Source: Alectoria sarmentosa (Eukaryota > Ascomycota > Lecanoromycetes > Lecanorales > Parmeliaceae). Taken from it: a DNA stretch of 20,159 nt. Both the position numbers and the translations under genes were made by a program. The notes under the pieces were generated by a model. That model was not told the origin of the DNA, ran no database searches, and saw only the letters and a list, made by a program, of their open reading frames with translations. Numbering within the stretch: position 1 is the stretch's first letter; each line of letters opens with the position of its first letter. Shown piece after piece: positions 1 to 9,442 of the stretch. The DNA lies in the NCBI GenBank assembly GCA_009733775.1, contig WOGZ01000473.1:1-20159 (forward strand), in the 5' to 3' direction.

Positions 1-120
1 ATAAAATTTATAAATTTATTGCATTCACAATTTTAATGAATTTATAATATAAATGCATTAATAAATTTAAGATTTCAATTCGAAGAGAAAAAAAAGAAAA
101 AAAAGAAAAAAAAAAGTTTA
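1..120. other. AT-rich flank with A-tracts
   Basis: This stretch is strongly AT-rich like the large block on the right. It ends in a purine run of A-tracts broken by single G residues (about 84-117). No coding frame is visible. It is probably the edge of another AT isochore on the 3' side of SPC3, which would make the gene an island between two degraded blocks. The window starts too close to tell. Confidence 0.5.
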
Positions 121-442
121 ATCGACGTCAAGTCTTAAGTCCGTTTCGCCTTCGTTTATTTTTAAGTATCATGAATTTAATTCATGGGCCCTGACTTGTC
201 CTTGTTTAAAATACGAGGCCTCACTCTCAGCTACTAGTACATATCACTGTGAGCACTGGGGTTTGTTATGTACCTATGGAATTCAAAGCTTATGCACTCT
301 CCCAAGAAAAGATTGATGCAAGATAGAACTGCTGTGTTTTTAGGACTCCGCTGATCATATTCTCCACCAAACGAGTATTTTTGCCACTGTAGATATCTAA
401 ACACTTGCACCCCGATTTCATCTCCAAGCAGAAAAAAAACCT
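121..442 (-). other. 3' flank / probable 3' UTR of SPC3
   Basis: This is DNA of ordinary composition between the SPC3 stop codon and the AT-rich left edge. On the minus strand an AATAAA-like hexamer lies at 155-160, about 285 bases past the stop, and could serve polyadenylation. A near-palindrome lies at 170-186. No second gene, tRNA or conserved frame is seen here, and the true transcript end cannot be read from sequence. Confidence 0.35.
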
Positions 443-1312
443 TTATATCACTGCAGACGCTTCGGCCGCTTGGGGTGGTCCTCCCGATGAAACCAACGTC
501 TCCGAGCTAACGCTCTTTCTCTTTAGCGGAGGCATATCAAATGCCTTGCTTTTCCCCCCCGCGACCCCTTTCCATCTACCCAATGACTGCCCTTCACCAA
601 GCGTCCATGTCAATGCGCCAACCCATGGCTGAACGTTCCATCCGATTTCCAATGTGACATTCGTACGCTCCGAAAGGATCCCGCTTATATCGGTGATTTG
701 ATACTTGGGTTTAGTATTTTTGAGACGAATGATGCCTGGTTCTGGATCCAACTCTTGCTTCTTCACAGATTGCTTTTTGGCTTTGCTGGACCTCTTGGGA
801 GGAGGCGATTTGGTGAACAGTTGCAGTGGGTTAAGGGGATTCGATTGGCTGTGGGAGTTGATGATGGTGTCCCAGATGACTGCCTGGGACAAAGACGAGG
901 CGTGGGAAGATGGATAGGTTGCAACAACCCAGACAAAGAGTTGCTTCGTATTCCAATTGAAGAGAGAGGTCAAGTCTACATAGAATCAATAGCTGATTCG
1001 CAGCACAAACAAATTTATCGGAGCAGACGGACCAGCGTCGAGGTCAAATTTTATGTGGGCGTATTCTTCCTTTTTTGGTGAATAGTAGTGTGGCCGTCCT
1101 TTTACTCTGCATGAATCGTTAGACATCCGAAGCTCTTGCATCTCTGGGGTGGGCAGCTTGGCAGCCTACACCTGTACATTGCGCAAATCAACCTTCGCGG
1201 ACGGTTCTTGGGTTGTGAGGAGCACGGATAGAGCAGTGAGTATGGCAGTACAGAATGCTACAGTAGTGAAGAAGCCAAAGACGTTCTGTGCCCTAACCAA
1301 GGTTGAATGCAT
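443..1312 (-). CDS. SPC3: Signal peptidase complex subunit 3 (SPC22/23 family), three exons
   Basis: SPC3 is a subunit of the ER signal peptidase complex, which removes signal peptides from secretory proteins. It is essential in yeast and shapes the lumenal catalytic site. Exons on the minus strand are 1312-1170, 1106-1033 and 975-443 (stop TAA), giving 249 residues. Residues about 11-32 form one hydrophobic helix (VFGFFTTVAF onward), the type II anchor. Family blocks follow in order: NVQVVKGRPHYYS, the EYAHIKFDLDADL region, LFNWNTKQLFV, VIWDTII, LKNTKPKY and WNVQPWVGALTW. An N-glycosylation sequon NVT lies at residue 178. Intron phases join the family blocks exactly: DA/D across intron 2 and VQV/VKG across intron 1. 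Compared with my knowledge of yeast Spc3 (about 180 residues) it is longer, because of a basic Ser/Pro/Lys insert (about 113-153) and a C-terminal tail after residue 196. The frame has no RIP-type stops, so the gene looks intact. Identity is firm; the exact start rests on the family-like MHSTLVRAQN opening. Confidence 0.94.
976..1032 (-). other. SPC3 intron 2 (57 bp)
   Basis: The intron starts GTCCGT and ends ATGTAG. The donor departs from the usual GTANGT and no clean CTNAC branch site is seen; CTATTGAT is the nearest candidate. Its position is fixed by protein continuity: splicing joins IKFDLDA to DLTSLFNW, a conserved run in the family. Confidence 0.85.
1107..1169 (-). other. SPC3 intron 1 (63 bp)
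   Basis: The intron starts GTAGGC and ends ATGCAG, with a textbook CTAAC branch site about 14 bases before the acceptor (minus strand near 1121-1125). Reading through it would give an immediate in-frame TAG. Removing it restores the conserved VQVVKGRPHYY block. Its short length is typical of filamentous ascomycetes. Confidence 0.9.
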
Positions 1313-1325
1313 CTTGACAGAACAT
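1293..1325 (-). promoter_or_regulatory. Possible overlapping upstream ORF in SPC3 leader
   Basis: An ATG 13 bases upstream of the chosen SPC3 start opens a ten-codon frame (MFCQDAFNLG) ending in TAG inside SPC3 codon 7, out of frame with it. If the transcript includes it, ribosomes must scan past it or the uORF reduces SPC3 output. The transcription start is unknown, so it may simply lie outside the mRNA. Confidence 0.35.
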
Positions 1326-1560
1326 GTACGTCTTGAGAACGCTTCGCAGCTTAGATGAGTTTAGATGTACTATCAAGGGGGTGTCAAAAGTCACCGTTTT
1401 CCGAGGTTTAGCCGGCTACTGCTGGCATCCAAACACATACATTTCTATTATACATGTTTATCATAGTTTTGACTTAATAAGCTTGATATAATTACCCTCA
1501 CGTAACATACGACATCGCCATAACATCTCCGCAATTCTAGCCCTGATTTTCGGAAGAGTA
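1313..1560 (-). promoter_or_regulatory. SPC3 upstream region (probable promoter and 5' UTR)
   Basis: About 250 bases of ordinary composition separate the SPC3 start from the AT isochore, so the core promoter must lie here or extend into RIP-mutated DNA. I see no unambiguous TATA box. A small inverted repeat, GGTG/CACC flanking ACTTTTGA, lies at about 1381-1396. The region holds no other gene. Confidence 0.45.
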
Positions 1561-2367
1561 ATGCGATTTCATTTCTTTTGAATTACGATACGAAATTCGT
1601 ATTAATCTTTTCACATTCGAATATATATTCGTTTATTTAAAAGATTTTAAGTATCTTCTTTTTAATTTAAATCAAATAATTGAGAAAAATGTTTTAAAAG
1701 TTTAATTCAATTGTTATTCTTCAATTATATAACGATGTTTTCAATATTAATTTCTTTATTTTTTTTATTTCAAATAATTTCATAATTTAAATTATCGTTT
1801 TTTTTATAAAATATCTCGCTCGTATATAATTTATAATTAATTTACTTTATCGCAATATTTCGAAAATTAATATTTGATATAATATTTCATTATTATATTG
1901 TTTTTAAATAATTAAATATTAAAATTATAAAAAAGATTCGCTTTTCATTATCGAACACGTTTTTAATATTTTTCTTTATTTTCATTTTTAAAACGTCGAC
2001 GTAACTTTAAAAACTTTTCGATTGTAATTTAAAATCGATCGAGTTCGTTATAATTAAATCGCAATTTGCTTTTATAATATTATAAAATATTCGTAAACAC
2101 ATATATTATAATATCTTATTTTAAAAATATAAATTATATATTTTCAAAACTTTTAGCGATATTAGCATTTCGAAATATACGATTTTATTATATATATTTA
2201 ATATTTTAATATTTTTCCTTCGTTTATACGATAAAGTATTAAAAATTCTCAATTATATAATTTTTATTTTTATATTCGTATTTTAATTTCTTTTTCGCAT
2301 TCGAATTAAATATTTTTTTAATTAAACGTTATTTATATATTTAAGTATTTTTAATGTATTTTTAAGC
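1561..2367 (-). pseudogene. Degraded outer sequence with a possible coding frame
   Basis: No known family is recognised. On the minus strand, from about 2240 down to 1615, one frame reads about 200 codons. Its stops could all come from CAA, CAG or TGG, and stop-free runs of 32-37 codons alternate with stops. A short hydrophilic run such as VFDNEKRI is typical. Ordinary AT-rich noise at this composition would give about one stop per ten codons, so the signal is suggestive only, and a second frame also looks partly open. It lies just outside element B, so it could belong to an older element that B interrupted. It could equally be chance. Confidence 0.25.
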
Positions 2368-2372
2368 GTTAT
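2368..2372. repeat. Target site duplication of element B, left copy
   Basis: GTTAT immediately precedes the TG that opens the element B 5' LTR. The partner after the 3' LTR at 16366-16370 reads ATTAT, a single G-to-A difference. Five bases is the usual duplication for Ty3/gypsy integration. Confidence 0.6.
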
Positions 2373-2405
2373 TGTTATAATAATTACGATAAATTTTTAT
2401 TTTAC
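2373..2405 (+). repeat. Element B 5' LTR, first 33 bases
   Basis: The LTR begins TGTTATAATAA and aligns with 16170-16202 with four transitions and no gap. It is cut after base 33 by element A and resumes at 9265. Confidence 0.85.
2401..2405. repeat. Target site duplication of element A, left copy
   Basis: TTTAC here matches TTTGC at 9260-9264, differing by one TpG-to-TpA change. The uninterrupted LTR of element B reads TTTAT at the equivalent place (16198-16202), confirming this as the target sequence. Confidence 0.85.
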
Positions 2406-2642
2406 TATTAAAGATTATATATTAAATTTAAATAACATTTATATATAATTTAAATAAAATATTAACTATACTATATTATAAGTATATATTAATATTAAAA
2501 AATATATAAATATTAAAGCTCGACGTTAATGCGTTATCGATATTAAATATTAAATCGCATTAAGTTTAATCGAATTGCGTATTAAAAAGAGATTAATTAA
2601 AAAGATAAGTTAAAAGTAGGTTAATAGATTAAAATTATAACA
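2406..2642 (-). repeat. Element A 3' LTR (237 bp)
   Basis: This copy pairs with 9023-9259 at equal length with no gap. I count 25 differences, all transitions. On the minus strand it opens TGTTATAATT. The closing CA has become TA (plus strand starts TATTAAAG). Confidence 0.92.
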
Positions 2643-2656
2643 TTACTCTCTTTTTT
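2643..2656 (-). promoter_or_regulatory. Element A polypurine tract
   Basis: Reading on the minus strand, AAAAAAGAGAGTAA lies directly before the TG of the 3' LTR. That is the place and composition expected for the plus-strand primer of reverse transcription. It confirms the minus orientation of the element. Confidence 0.75.
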
Positions 2657-2799
2657 AAATTCGACATGTTTTTATAACGAAATAAAATTATTTATATCTT
2701 AAATTTTTTTTAATATTATATAAACTAGCGATGTTTTATATAAAATTGAAATTATTTTCTCAATTATGAAAATTCAATTTATTAATCTTAATTCAATTT

Positions 2800-3103
2800 T
2801 TTTGAACGAGCATATAAAAATCATTTATTAATATAACAATTAATGATTTTTAATCTTTAAATGTTTGAAAAAATAAGTGTGATTCTAATTTATTTAAGTT
2901 AAAATAATGAAAATTCGTTATTAAATTTAAATAATTAATTGTATAAATGTATAAATATTATTTAAAATCGTCGACGTGTTCGATTTATTTGAATTTATAT
3001 ATTAAACACTATTTTCTTTTCGTGATCGAGTTTTTTCTTCGCTTATCGATTTGAAAATTAATAATCTTATTCACAAAGTGATTCGCTTTTTTCTCGTCGA
3101 TGT
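2800..3103 (-). pseudogene. Element A chromodomain and C-terminal tail
   Basis: The minus-strand frame starting at about 3103 (NIDEKKANHFV) resembles the fungal chromovirus pattern of an E-E-I-V-D-S-R opening, basic turns (KRRKNSITKRK), a YK(F/V)K(W) strand and a HVDDFK(W) segment near the end. Expected Trp residues are stops (TGG to TGA or TAA). It follows the integrase module without a gap. Chromodomains of this class bind methylated histone H3 Lys9 and steer integration to heterochromatin; that role is known for the class and inferred here. The frame runs on beyond about 2900 as a weakly conserved tail, and its true end is unclear. Confidence 0.8.
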
Positions 3104-3179
3104 TTATAAAAAAAGAAAACGATTTTATTTAATTTAATAATGAATTATTATTATTTAAATATAATAATTATAAATAAAA

Positions 3180-4140
3180 GATAAAGAAAATATTTATTTC
3201 TTTTGATAAATTTAATTCGTATATTATATTATTAATAATTTTAATTATTTTAAAAGATTTTATATTTTTATAATTTAATAACTTATTTAATTTATTTGTT
3301 TTAATATTTTTAATATTTAACATTATCATATTTTTTTTCTTGAATTAAAATGTTGATAATCGATAATAATTCGCTTATTTTATTATTAATGTTTACGATC
3401 ATTTAAATTCTTCTTTAAAAAACAATCGTAGATTTTTCATTTTTTCGATAAACTTGTTAACGATAATTATTTCTCTTTTAAATTTTTAAGTGAAATTAAT
3501 GTCTTATAACGTCGATAATTTAAAATCGTTTTTTGATATATATTCTTTAATAACCAAAAATGAAATAATCTTAATAAAAACATTTTTGTTTAAATTAATT
3601 TCGAATTCAACAATCGATAGAAAGTCGATTTAATTATTTTGATTATAATTAACGTAGGCACGTAAATATTACTTTAAAATTATATTAACATTTTTTATTT
3701 GATTATTTATTTTAAAATAAAACGCTGAAAACAATTTTGATTTAATGTTAATGCGTTAATAAAGTTTTTTTTAGAAGTGAGCGATAAATTAAGTTTTACG
3801 ATTCGATATAATAATAATTGAATAATCTTTTTCTCGTTAAATTTATTCGATAAATGTTTATATTATTATCTCAACTTTTAAAAAATTAAAAGAAATAAAT
3901 TTTTTCTTTTTAAATAATTTATTCACAATAATTATTATATATTCGAATTTACGATTAAATTTAAAGTAAATAAATAATGAAATAATGAAGTTCACGAAAA
4001 TGTTTTATTAATATCGATTCGAAATGAGAAGTAATTTTAAAAGATGTTATTTATCTTTTTTATAAATCTTTAATTTTTTATATATATAATAGCTTTTTAT
4101 ATATCGAATTATTATATTAATTATCTTTAGTTAATAATAA
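3180..4140 (-). pseudogene. Element A integrase remnant
   Basis: The zinc-binding region is visible as RYIKSYYIYKKLK (about 4120-4080), where a CxxC pair has become two Tyr. The catalytic core follows with IFVNFI (3987-3995 encodes VNF, normally VDF), then a KFEYIIIIVNKL block (3950-3919). A SNR triplet at 3806-3798 is normally SDR. The C-terminal part shows EKMKNLRLFFKEE (about 3450-3400) and YKNIKSFKII (about 3280-3244), which fits the LGPFKI (GPF/Y) module. Trp and Gln positions are replaced by stops. Both catalytic Asp identified are now Asn, so the enzyme would be dead even if translated. Confidence 0.87.
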
Positions 4141-4599
4141 TAACAATTCACTTTATTATAAATAAATAATCTTCTCGTATATTCGCTTAAAAAAGACTTA
4201 TAAATATATTTAATAGTTTTAATTTTGAATTTAAAATAATTAAGAACGTATAATCGAGAATTAATATAAAACATTTAATTATAAATTTCGTAATCGCTCA
4301 ATTTTAATCTTATTCTCTCTTTTATAAGATTATAAAAGATTTTTAATTAATTAACGACCTTAATCGTTATAATGTGTTATATTACATTATTGTTTTTATA
4401 TTCTTTCTTTATCGCAATTAATAAATCAAATGTTATAACGAAAATTGTTAATTCTTTTAAAGATTTTTTAATAAATCTCGAAGCATTAAACAACGATTTT
4501 TTTAATAACTTTTCATTATCGATGTTTATTTTATAAAAATTATACATTATTAATATAAGTTTAAAAATTAAGATTTCTTTTTCGTTTAATAATATAAAA

Positions 4600-5070
4600 A
4601 TAAGATTTATTATTTATTTGACATTTTTATTCAAATTGTTTCTCTTCAACATTAATTAATATTAATATTTATAACGATCATTATTATCGTTTTTTGATAA
4701 ATCGTCTACTTTTCGAATAAGATTATCAAATTTTATCTCTTATTTATCTGATTTATATAATTTAACGACGATTAAATTATTTAATAATTATAAAATATTT
4801 TAAATTTTTATAATTAATAAAAATCTTAATGAGGTTTTTTATCGAAATGTTAATTAATTTCGAACGTTATTTTTCGAAAGCTCGTATAATAATCAATAAT
4901 TTTTTATCGTAAATTTCGTAATTGCATTTTTGAGAAAACATCTTTATTAAAAAAAAGATAATCGAATATAATTCTTCGTTTTTCTCTTTTTGAAAAAGAA
5001 TAACGATTATTATATAATTAAATACATTAATCTCAATTTAAATCTTTTTGTCAAAATCGAAATGTGTTAA
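4600..5070 (-). pseudogene. Element A RNase H remnant
   Basis: The clearest block is 4929-4843 on the minus strand, reading KCNYEIYDKKLLIIIRAFEK and then RSKLINIS. It corresponds to the N-Y-x-I-x-D-x-E-L-L-A-I segment of Ty3/gypsy RNase H, with the catalytic-helix Glu changed to Lys (KKLL for KELL). A HFDFDKKI-like run just upstream suggests the first strand after one frame change. It sits between the RT and integrase, as in all Ty3/gypsy elements. The limits are approximate. Confidence 0.78.
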
Positions 5071-5197
5071 AATTAATGCGCTGATAAACGTTTTCTTCAA
5101 ACTCTCGAACGATCATTATTCAAGATTATTTACTATTTAAAAAAATGAAAAACTTTTGATTTTTTTTTGTTAAATTAAATAAAAACGCAGTTATTTT

Positions 5198-5896
5198 AAA
5201 ATAGTCGTGTATAAATCTTTTATAAAAATTAACAAATTTTAAAAATGCTTATATATCTTTAACGCATTTAAACGTTTTTTAATTAATAATAATTTTAATC
5301 TTTTTTGAATTTATCTTTAATTTTTTTGTTATAATGATTAACTTTAAATATTTTATTTTTTTAACGTGAAATTAATATTTATTAATATTAAGATATAAGT
5401 TTATTTATTTAAGCTTTTTCAAAATCTTTTTTATATATTTAATATATTTTTCTTTACTATTATTATATATCAAAATATTATTTAAATATACTAAATAAAA
5501 ATCGTTTAAATATTTTCATAAAATTTTATTTATAAATATTTAAAACGTGCTGAATGTATTATAAAGCTCGAATAATATTATTATATATTTAAATAAATTA
5601 TAACGTATAAGAAAAATAATTTTCTCTTTATTTTCTTTTTTTATATAAATCTCGTTGAAAATTATAATGATGTCGAATTTATTCAAAATCTTTATAACGT
5701 ATAACTTAATTAAGATTTCTTTTATTAACGAAAACGCATTGCGATTTTTGATAATTAAAGAATTCAAAACACGATAATCGATATAAATACGAAATTTTTC
5801 GTTAAATTTTTTGATAATAAATATCGATATTATATAAAAGAATATATTCGATTTAATATATTCTTTATTAAGCATTTTATTCACATATTTCTTAAT
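5198..5896 (-). pseudogene. Element A reverse transcriptase remnant
   Basis: This is the best preserved coding relic in the isochore: 115 codons are still open (5884-5540) before the first TAA. Blocks in order are KKYVNKMLNKEYIKS (entry), FRIYIDYRVLNSLIIKNRN (finger, DYRALN type), KILNKFDIIIIFNEI (first catalytic Asp kept as FDI) and IRYNLFKYIIILFELYNTFSTF. The last corresponds to the RYG.FEY.VMPFGL.NAP.TF palm block. After the stop come YLVYLNNILIYN (5488-5477 encodes YLNN, normally YLDD) and the thumb YLNINKY, FHVKKIKYL and FLKFVNFYKRFI. The identity is very clear. It is inactive through loss of both YLDD aspartates and through stops. Confidence 0.95.
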
Positions 5897-6370
5897 TATC
5901 GACGTTTGTTTTTATAATATATTATATGCTATTTTAATTAAAAAAATTGTTTTTTTTTATAATTTGATAATATGATTAATTAATTTTTACGAAAATAATT
6001 CATTTATTTTTATCGAGTTTCAAATATCGATTCATAAATAATATATCGTAAAAATCTTTTATTTCAATTTCTTTTTAAAAATAAGCACTTTTTTCATTTT
6101 TTGAAAAAACTTTTTATAATTTTCAAGGTTAATAACAATTACGTTAATTACGTTAGTTATTAACTTAAAATTATTATTTACTTTTTTTTCCTCTTTTTTT
6201 AAATGTTCGAAATTTTCAAATTATATAACGAAGATTTAATTATTATTTTTCTTTATCATTTTCATAAAGGCGTATATTAAAATCTTCGCAATATTTCTTT
6301 ATTAAAATATTATTAACGATTAATATTTCGCATTATTATTATAAATAATAATTAATTTATAATATTATAA

Positions 6371-6589
6371 ACAATTTAATATATAATAATCGAAATTGAA
6401 AATGCACGATCTCTTTTCGAAAAACATTTAAAAATTATGCAATTTTAATTATAACATATTAAATATAATATTAAATTTAATCAAAAATGTAATTAAATAA
6501 AATAATTTTTCAAAATAATTTTCGAAAATAAAAATAATTCGAGTTATATAAATAATATTTCTTTTTATAATTTTATTAATTAATCGTAA
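6371..6589 (-). pseudogene. Element A retropepsin-like protease remnant
   Basis: The minus-strand frame reads LRLINKIIKRNIIYITRI, then FEKLFYLITFLIKFNIIFNML, then LKLHNF and FFEKRSCIFN. This fits the downstream half of fungal Ty3/gypsy proteases, where the pattern is LADG, then a hydrophobic strand, then a VLG.(P/K)WL.(K/L)HNP block. Its position between the CCHC knuckle and the RT supports the call. The catalytic DTG/DSG loop was not located. Confidence 0.65.
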
Positions 6590-6649
6590 TTTAAGAGACT
6601 TCGTTAAAATTATAAATAATAATTTATGATATTTCGCAAATTTCGTATT

Positions 6650-9022
6650 TATAAATTTTTTTATTAATGCTTTTATGTTCGTTAAATATTGAATTTTCGC
6701 TATTTTTATTTATTAAAAACTTTGACTTTAAAGTTTAATTGTTTTTCTTTTTATAATTTAACGTCATATGAAGATAAAATCACGATAATTAATTTAACAT
6801 CTAATTTTAACCTTTCGAGTTTTTTGATTTTCATGCGCATTTATTTTAATGTTTTTTTAACGACGATTTCGTTAAAGAGAATTAGTTTTTCGATTATTAT
6901 TGTTTATAAATTGAAAACGTATTTATTTTACTTTTTAATATAATTTTTATTAATATAATAATAACTTATTTCTTATTTAATTAAGATTTATTTTTATATA
7001 AAACGTTAATTTCATTGAGTAAGTGTTTAAATTATAAACATTTAAAACATTTATTTTTCTTTTTTAATTTATTAACGACATATTAAAAATATCGATATCG
7101 TTTATTTTTCTTGATAATAATGTTGTTATTAAAATAATTTTCTTTTTTTTTATTGTTTTCGTTACGTTTTGCTTTAATATTAAAGAATTTAATTTTTTTA
7201 ATTTTTTTCGTTTTTACGTCTCGAGTGTTTTTGAATGATTGTTTATTAACAAATTTTACATTTAAATCGATTTGTTATAATCGAATAATAAATTTACGAT
7301 ATGATGTCGAGCTTGAATAATCGAAAATACGATATTTTAAACGATTTACAATTAATTTTCTTAAATGATTTATCTTTTCTTATTTAAATATATTAAACGA
7401 CATAATAATAACAATAAATTAGATATAAAAAACGTTAAAAGTCTTTTTAACGTCTTTGGCTTTTATAATAAATTTCGAATTTTGAAATTTAACGTCGACT
7501 TTTTTCTCTTTATCGAAATTTTTAAACATTTATTTAAAATTATATATTATATTATTCGTAAATAAATAATGTTGAATTTTTTTTAAATTTGCTTTATTTT
7601 TAATTATATTATAAATTATATTTTTGCAATAATTTCGAATATAAAGAATTTTCGACATTTTTGTTTTAAAAAACTTAAAACTTTATAAAAACTTAAATTT
7701 AAGATGTATTTTTTATGAATTTTATAATTTTTTATTATCGTTATTGTCGTTAAAATTGTTCACGTTCACGTATTTATTATTTGATTTATTATTTATAATA
7801 AAGATTCTTTTAATAATAAAAATGAATTATTAATTATAATAACTTTCGTTTAATAATGTTATAACATAACGACTTTATAAAAAAAAACGATGAGAAAAAT
7901 CTTCACGATTTAAATCGTTAAAGTTAAGATCGAAATCAAAAAAATTCATTTCGTCTATAACGCGAAATTGAGGTTTTAATTCTTTATTCTTTATATTAAA
8001 ATTATATATTTCTTTTTTAAACTTTTCGTTTCGATCACGATAAATATTTTTAAAATTTTATAATCGTTTTTCGTTATTTCGAGTAATCAGAAAAGAAAGG
8101 GTTTTTTTTTTAATTATTAAATAAATAACATTATTTATTCTTTGCTCTTAATGAGCGTTTAATATAATTTTTAATTTTATTTTTAATAAATAATCATGTC
8201 GATAATAAGACTTTTAATTGTATTGCATTATTTATTAAAATAAGAAATTACATTCTCGATGAATTTTTATATGTTTTAAATCTTTATAAAAATTGATTTA
8301 TGTTTTTTCTCGACGTCGTTTTCTATTTTCGTAAGAAAAAGTTCGTTTTATAAATTATCGAATTCGATAATGTATTTTCTTTTTTTTATAAATTTTAATT
8401 CGATTTATTTTTCATTTTTAATTCGATATAATCTTTCACGTCGATTATTTTCTTTTACGTTTAAGTTATTGAGATTTAATTTATTATCGTTAAATTAAAT
8501 TATTTAAAATGATCGTTATATAATAACGATAATAATGTTTAATATAAACTTAAATCGAGCGAAGCGAGAAAGTGTTAACGAAGTTTTTTTTTATAAACCT
8601 TTTTTGATAATAACGTTTTTTTTTATCGTGATTTTTATTTTTTTGAATTTTGTTAACGTGTATAATATGTTGATTATGATCGTGAATTTTTTTTTTTTTT
8701 TTTTTTTTTTGATATTTGATAACGCGCGTTATAGTAACAGTTATATGTTTTAAAATACGCTTTTAACAATTACTCTTTAAAATCGAATAACAAATTTATA
8801 TTAAATTCGATTTTGATTTCGAGATATATATATATTTTTTTTCGAACTGTAATGCGTCGCGTATTTGATTTTTAATAATATTCGAATCGATGTTTTATTT
8901 TGCACGATGCGAATGTTATATTTATATAAAATTCTCTTTTACGCGATAGCGCGATATAAAAATTCGTTCGATTTAATAATTAATTTGTAAATCATTATTA
9001 TTATAAAAAATAATTAATATTA
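6650..9022 (-). pseudogene. Element A gag region and 5' leader
   Basis: This region lies between the 5' LTR and the protease. The only clear protein motif is a retroviral-type zinc knuckle at 7049-7008 on the minus strand, starting CFKC with a His five residues later (CFKCL, stop, FKHLLNE). The final Cys is not seen. Upstream, gag is too degraded to align by eye. A run of 24 T at 8687-8710 (A24 on the sense strand) and a CpG-rich stretch (about 8520-8960) lie in the leader or early gag. Open frames on the plus strand here are antisense chance frames. Confidence 0.6.
8687..8710. repeat. Homopolymer T24 (A24 on element A sense strand)
   Basis: An uninterrupted run of 24 T lies about 310 bases inside the 5' end of element A. 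It is long for this window and may be unstable in replication and assembly. Confidence 0.9.
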
Positions 9023-9259
9023 TATTAAAGATTATATATTAAATTTAAATAACATTTATATATGATTTAAATAAAATATTAATTATGTTATATTATAAGT
9101 ATATATTAATATTAAAAAATATGTGAACGTTAAAACTCGACGTTAATGCGCTATCGACGTTAAATGTTAAATCGCGTTAAATTTAATCGAGTTGCGTATT
9201 AAAGAGAGACTAATTAAGAAAATAAATTAAAGATAGATTAATAAATTAAAATTATAACA
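9023..9259 (-). repeat. Element A 5' LTR (237 bp)
   Basis: This copy is identical in length to the one at 2406-2642. On the minus strand it opens TGTTATAATT at 9259. It retains more CpG and TpG than the partner, so it shows fewer RIP changes at most differing sites. The primer binding site should lie just below 9023 but cannot be assigned to a tRNA after mutation. Confidence 0.92.
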
Positions 9260-9264
9260 TTTGC
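9260..9264. repeat. Target site duplication of element A, right copy
   Basis: TTTGC, partner of TTTAC at 2401-2405, lies directly between the element A LTR and the resumed element B LTR. Confidence 0.85.
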
Positions 9265-9427
9265 CGAAATATTTATCTCGCTTAGCGATTGCACTTATTA
9301 AAAAAGTATTTTATTAAATTAATAACTTAATAAGTTTATATAAATAATTCGTTTTATAAAAAAGAATTAATTAATTTTACATTTATTTTTTATAATCACA
9401 TTTATGAAAGTATATACATTTATAATA
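9265..9427 (+). repeat. Element B 5' LTR, remaining 163 bases
   Basis: This aligns without gaps to 16203-16365. With the first 33 bases it makes exactly 196, the length of the other LTR. I count 18 differences in this part, 16 transitions and 2 transversions. Shared landmarks include GCGATTGCACTT and ATAATCACATTTAT. Confidence 0.92.
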
Positions 9428-9442
9428 ATAATAATAATAATA
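9422..9442. repeat. (ATA)n simple repeat at the LTR/internal junction of element B
   Basis: About seven ATA units straddle the end of the 5' LTR. They occupy the place of the primer binding site, which therefore cannot be read. Confidence 0.8.

Larger units (their letters stand above)
2406..9259 (-). mobile_element. Element A: RIP-degraded chromovirus LTR retrotransposon (6.85 kb)
   Basis: Two 237-bp LTRs in direct orientation enclose a minus-strand gag-pol relic, and a 5-bp duplication flanks the whole. Domains in transcription order are CCHC knuckle (about 7049-7008), retropepsin (6589-6371), RT (5896-5198), RNase H (about 5070-4600), integrase (about 4140-3180) and chromodomain (3103-2900). 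This is Ty3/gypsy chromovirus order. The RT belongs to the common type with a DYRVLN block, which differs from element B, so the two are different families and not copies of each other. Both Asp of the RT YLDD box and the two integrase core Asp that could be read have become Asn. It is inserted in the 5' LTR of B. Confidence 0.93.

Noticed and set aside
443..973. Treating 443-973 as a complete single-exon gene starting at a TTG
   Set aside because: It lacks the membrane anchor and N-terminal blocks of SPC3, which are found upstream in two further exons joined by GT-AG introns.
405..1358. Plus-strand open frames at 405-632, 698-1081, 705-917 and 1149-1358
   Set aside because: They lie antisense to SPC3 exons, which match a known protein family block by block with correct splice sites.
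6689..8753. Plus-strand open frames at 6689-6943, 7365-7565 and 8535-8753
   Set aside because: They are antisense to element A, consist mostly of F, I, L, N and K from AT-rich DNA, and show no motif. The 8535 frame runs through the T24 homopolymer.
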